NCBI GenBank assembly: GCA_036345935.2
Contig: JADWOT020000001.1
Coordinates: 34,943,636 to 35,007,635, forward strand
Origin: Taenia hydatigena
Lineage: Eukaryota; Platyhelminthes; Cestoda; Cyclophyllidea; Taeniidae
Length of the DNA stretch: 64,000 nt
Reading direction: 5' to 3'
Shown: positions 60,622-64,000 of the stretch, one piece after another
Position numbering within the stretch: the stretch's first letter is position 1
How the letters are laid out: the number at the start of each line of letters is the position of its first letter
Position numbers and translations under genes: made by a program
Notes under the pieces: model-generated
Told to the model about the DNA's origin: nothing
Seen by the model: only the letters and a program-made list of their open reading frames with translations
The model's database searches: none

Positions 60622-61491
60622 CTAACAATTTAAACAGGAGAAGATGCGCCATCTTCCTGCGCGTTCTCTTCTTACTCCGGGTTGGTGTTTTGGCCCTAAA
60701 ATAACCAATGGAAGAAGAGAAGGGTGAGGATGCAAAATGAGGAGGAGGAGGAGAATGTTTGAGTGTGGAGAGCTTACGGGGGTGTTGAGCATTCCACTCT
60801 CGCCACCAGCGCTCAGCTATAAGAAGGAACAAAAACATGCAGATGTGGCTAAAGCTAATGCTACTGCTAGCTGCCCATACAATGAAAGCAAGTCAGATGA
60901 ATGACGTATACTGAGTTTGCACGTAATTATGGACCAAGTGATTGAGCACAAAAGCATGAAGTAAGTCTTGAGCTAGAGCCGCTGTGCAACTCCTACAAAG
61001 TGGCTTGACCAGTACGCAGAGGAGGAGGAGGAGAAAGAGAAGGGAGTGAGACTCACTTGGATCGGTGCCTAGACACACGGCCTCAGTGGCCGGTGCAACC
61101 TCCTCGTCACGAAGAGAAGAGATTGCATAAGTGGTTGCCTCCTGGTCCACTGAGGCCGGTGGCAGCCTTCGGTGGTGGCGCCCATAGGGTCTCACCTCAA
61201 CTCCAACTGAGCGCTGGTGGCGCTCCCCAGCCTCACTTTCCCTCCTTGTCACATCTACAAGGCAGCAGATTTATTGGCGAAATGGACACACTTACAGTCG
61301 ACAAGGGTTCCAGCGATACCAACAATTGCCCACATGTAGGAACATGTGAGTAGGTTCTGTGCACTACTGCTCCGATTGAGCAGTGCAAAGCTCACATACG
61401 CGAGCAGAAATACGGCATACAGCACTCCTTCTTTCGACAGCATCGCGAGTAGTTCACGGAAATATGAAACTGGCGACGATGCGCCTGACAT
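60622..61491 (-). CDS. Candidate four-exon gene, unrecognised protein with hydrophobic segments
   Basis: I do not recognise this protein. Proposed exons on the minus strand are 61,491-61,296, 61,254-61,057, 60,816-60,778 and 60,695-60,622, all joined in the same phase. Donors read GACT|GTAAGTG, CCAA|GTGAGT and CCCC|GTAAGC. Acceptors read CCTTGTAG, CTTATAG and ATTTTAG. The first intron is 41 bases and the third exon 39 bases. The product is about 168 residues, starting MSGASSPVSYF. It has a hydrophobic stretch at roughly 24-39 (VLYAVFLLAYVSFALL) and a second at about 51-64, then a charged region with SVGVEVRP and ASVDQEATTYA, then WWREWNAQHP. The frame is open 15 codons upstream of the Met, so the true start may lie in an earlier exon. 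A broken paralogue lies at 59.04-59.40 kb. The agreement of phase and splice sites supports it; transcript evidence is lacking. Confidence 0.42.
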
Positions 61492-61869
61492 ATTGATCGA
61501 TGGATTGAAGACGACAATTTGAAATGCACGTGACAGCGTGCATTGAGTGTATCAGAGTGGTCGCGAGTGACTGAGAAGCGTGAGGCTTTGTAAGCGATCT
61601 GGACAAGGAGAGAGTCGACGACCAAATAGCTGCAATTAATGTAGACAGATTAAAGCACATTAAGTGCCATGCGGTGCAGAGAACTAAATACCACTCCGAG
61701 TCATGCTTTCTGTGTCTGCCGTGGTGTTAGGCTTCGAGGGTGATCTGGATAATAAGAAAGCTAAAAGCAGAATTGAGGGGCCTTCGTGGATCATGTCCAG
61801 TGGTAATGCAATAAGAGGAGTGAAGGAACAAAAAGTCAGCGATAAAGTATGAGATGATGCAGTCATCGG

Positions 61870-61975
61870 TAAAAACTGTTCCAGCAACATATTTCCTTCT
61901 GTCTTTTGAATATATGCATTCTACCCTGAACTTTGCCTTCGTTTGCCTTCAAGGGACACTTCGAACCCCACAATA
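61870..61975 (-). mobile_element. LTR-like 5' end in the right arm
   Basis: Reverse complement starts TGTGGGGTTCGAAGTGTCCC and contains GAATGCATATATTC. It corresponds position for position to 20,456-20,560. Confidence 0.5.
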
Positions 61976-62045
61976 AGGAGCTGGCTTGGAAGTGGGATTA
62001 TGAGGAGAAGAGGAAGAAAGAGGAGGAGAGGGAGAAGGGACCGCA

Positions 62046-62298
62046 TTGACAAAGTCACAAGAGTGGGAGATTACGGGTGCGATTCTTAGCCCCAACATTA
62101 TCTGTGGCTTAATAAATATGCATCATACTCCCTTAGCCTTCTCATGTCTCCTCACAGAGGGAATCAAAAAGTTTACATCATTCCACACGAAAGGTAATCC
62201 AGTTGAATTGCCGAGCGCTCCCACCTCTATCATGATCAACTATCCCAGCAGAATCGAACCCGTTTTCACAATTGTATTCGGGTTAGTGGCAGATCAGG
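62046..62298 (+). CDS. Candidate exon ending in CAG|GTAAGT (right copy)
   Basis: The frame ends PTSIMINYPSRIEPVFTIVF then GLVADQ|GTAAGT, an ideal splice donor. The inverted copy near 20,130-20,260 keeps both the frame (PTSIMINYPSRIEPVFTI) and the donor. Upstream of about 62,195 the two copies go out of frame, so the exon is probably shorter than the open frame. PVFTIVFG recalls a first helix of ABCB-type transporters, but this is only a resemblance. Confidence 0.3.
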
Positions 62299-62386
62299 TA
62301 AGTTCAGACAATTAGCAGTCATGTCATGACAGCTGCCACACGAAGCGGAAGCTCAGGCAGCACCCCACTAGACAATAAAACTGTCA

Positions 62387-62590
62387 ATGTGGTTGATGCT
62401 CAAGTCAGGAAGTAATTGCAAATTTGGCTATTGTGCCACAGCGTCTACCTCTAGTGGGATGTGCAGACATCGCAAACGGAAATTGCCATCTGAAAACGTA
62501 GCTTACAATCGACCAACCAACAAGATGTTAAGCGGAATTTTGTACAAATGCGCATCTTGTGTAAAGGTGAACGACACCTGCAAGACCATG
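62387..62590 (+). CDS. Candidate Cys-rich exon (right copy)
   Basis: The frame reads KSGSNCKFGYCATAST, GMCRHRKRKLPSENVAY and then LYKCASCVKVNDTCKTM, ending at ACCAT|GTGAGTAAG, a strong donor. Six Cys residues suggest an extracellular or zinc-binding module. The inverted counterpart at 19,840-20,050 keeps YKCSS and DTCKPM, but a one-base deletion breaks its frame, and its donor is displaced by an LTR-like insertion. Family not recognised. Confidence 0.33.
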
Positions 62591-63917
62591 TGAGTAAGAT
62601 CAATCCATTGCTCCAATTGAGCAACGCGTCTATTCGTTTTGAATATGAAATTTGCTACAAAACACATGCTTAACGTAAATTAGAGTGTACAAATAGTTGA
62701 TAAAATGGCATGGCTAGCTGTGATTTGAATTACTTTTACGATTTGCTGACAAGCATTACAATATCGCTGTTACGTATTCATTTTACTGACGTAAATTGCA
62801 AATAGCTATTAGTACGTTCGCTACCTTATTTATCCGCAAAAGTCGAAACTGATAGTATCTGTCGTAATTATGGTCTTATCAAAGATACATAAAAATTAAA
62901 AGCTCATTTGTTTTACCTGACAAACCTTGAACTGATTAACCGGATTTGTGCGCGACTCGCGTAAGTGGTGCGCGTTTACGGGGATAACTATTCTGGATTA
63001 ATGCGCCTTTATCCGCCGCCTAATGTCGGCAACCCGGTAGGTATCGAGTATCTCTTTATTGTTTTTAGTTATTTAATTGTTGTGAGGTGCTTTAAATTCC
63101 GATTTGCTTCCTTTATACACATGTTTGTTAGAGTAGACGCAAAGGCCTCTCAGTGTGATTGTTGACGGTTATTTGTCAACTGCAAGGTCTCCTCACGTGC
63201 ATGTTTCGCTGTGTAGATACAAATTTTGACTGTTTTAGCAGCTTTAGGTTGTTTGTGTTTTACTGACGTTTGGATTTGAGTAATGAGGCGTGATTTTGTG
63301 GAGAGGTGCAAAAACCCTACGAAGGGCTTGGCAACTACTTGTTTGGTGCTTTCTTGCGATTAAGCACACAGTTTGTGAATGTGTGTCGATGTATGCTTTT
63401 GCCTTCTTGACCAGTTTATTTGTTAGACCAAGCGACTCATAAATAGCTGCAGTTGCTGTCACAACTTTTTGTTTTCTATTTGCACTGCCTAATCGCGTTG
63501 AATTTTTTGCTGCAAAACACTTCTTTGGTTTGAGTACGATTGCTTTGGCTGTTTGTAAGGATTTTGTTAGTTTAGTAAGAATGAGTTTTGATGAATGAGG
63601 TCCAATTTGATGAAGGGACTTGTAAGTTTGGTAAAGTAAACAAAAAAGTCTCATAATATGGCTGTTAGGACGTTTTGTTTTCCAACCACGATGCCTACTC
63701 ACGTACACTTTTCCCTATATGACACCTCGAGTGATAAGTTAATATTGTTTTTCGGCAACTTGTAATTTGTTTGCTTTCTAATGACGATAGATTTTGTTGG
63801 GAGGAGTTCTAACGTTGCTAAGGATGTGGCAACTAATCATTATTATTTTCTTGCTAATAAGTATTCACCATGTTTGTAAATGTTTTTGTGCATTTTTTTA
63901 GCTCGATTTCGTGGTAG

Positions 63918-64000
63918 AATAGACACAGAAGAAGAAGATGATGATGAGGCTGCAGCAGTAATGGGTGTGAATCTCGCCTTCGCTATCACTTCGCATATTT
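63918..64000 (+). CDS. Candidate exon cut by the window end (right copy)
   Basis: This is the inverted copy of the 18.2 kb exon, with EEEDDDEAAAVMGVNLAFAI. GAA/GAT repeats make the acidic run longer than on the left, and the two copies differ by a length that is not a multiple of three near the 5' end. The donor lies beyond the window. Confidence 0.33.

Larger units (their letters stand above)
61790..64000. repeat. Right arm of the inverted duplication, cut by window end
   Basis: Reverse-oriented partner of 18.2-20.6 kb. It has the empty site for the left-arm insertion at about 62,590-62,600. The duplication probably extends past the window. Confidence 0.85.

Noticed and set aside
1..64000. 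CRISPR array, operon or phage-like module
   Set aside because: No regularly spaced short repeats, no adjacent long reading frames with ribosome-binding sites, and clear eukaryotic splice signals.

Overview
This window looks like nuclear DNA of an animal. It has no bacterial gene density. The longest ATG-initiated reading frame is about 150 codons. The few credible coding stretches are exons bounded by AG acceptors and GT(A/G)AGT-type donors, with introns of about 40-260 bases. A parasitic flatworm, perhaps a tapeworm, would fit the short introns, the many broken duplicates and the short LTR-like elements, but no species marker is visible, so this is only a guess.

The dominant content is old segmental duplication. 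Roughly 1-10.5 kb and 36-58 kb are a mosaic of blocks copied two to four times, in direct and inverted order, mostly diverged by about 10-25 %, with shared protein-like frames interrupted by stops. At 10.7-13.6 kb (minus) lies a decayed gene related to ubiquitin-specific protease 5 (USP5, isopeptidase T). I can follow the pre-catalytic segment, the Cys box, the QQD block, the insert, the segment after it, a UBA domain and the His-box region, with at least four in-frame stops. A second decayed copy of its C-terminal half sits at 42.07-43.83 kb on the plus strand, so the two form an inverted pair.

From 14 to 17.7 kb there are a candidate terminal exon at 16.0-16.3 kb (minus) and low-complexity DNA. 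From 18.2 to 20.6 kb lies a block whose inverted copy fills 61.8-64.0 kb. It carries candidate exons with conserved splice donors and LTR-like sequences, one of which (19,649-19,830) is an insertion with a 5-base target duplication and an empty site in the other copy. The stretch 20.6-28.9 kb looks single-copy, with a few possible exons and no recognised gene. At 29.25-31.7 kb there is a large palindrome with an LTR-like spacer, repeated in part at 33.0-34.2 kb. A pair of inverted ~1 kb repeats (38.94-39.96 and 52.03-53.05 kb), clearly younger than the rest, flanks a 12 kb interval. Near the right end, 60.6-61.5 kb (minus) gives the best gene model in the window: four small exons in phase, encoding an unrecognised protein with hydrophobic segments, with a broken paralogue at 59.0-59.4 kb.

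No intact recognised gene, operon, CRISPR array, rRNA or tRNA was found. I see no clear novel biological system; the interest is in how genes and repeats decay and duplicate here. All identities and boundaries are by eye.
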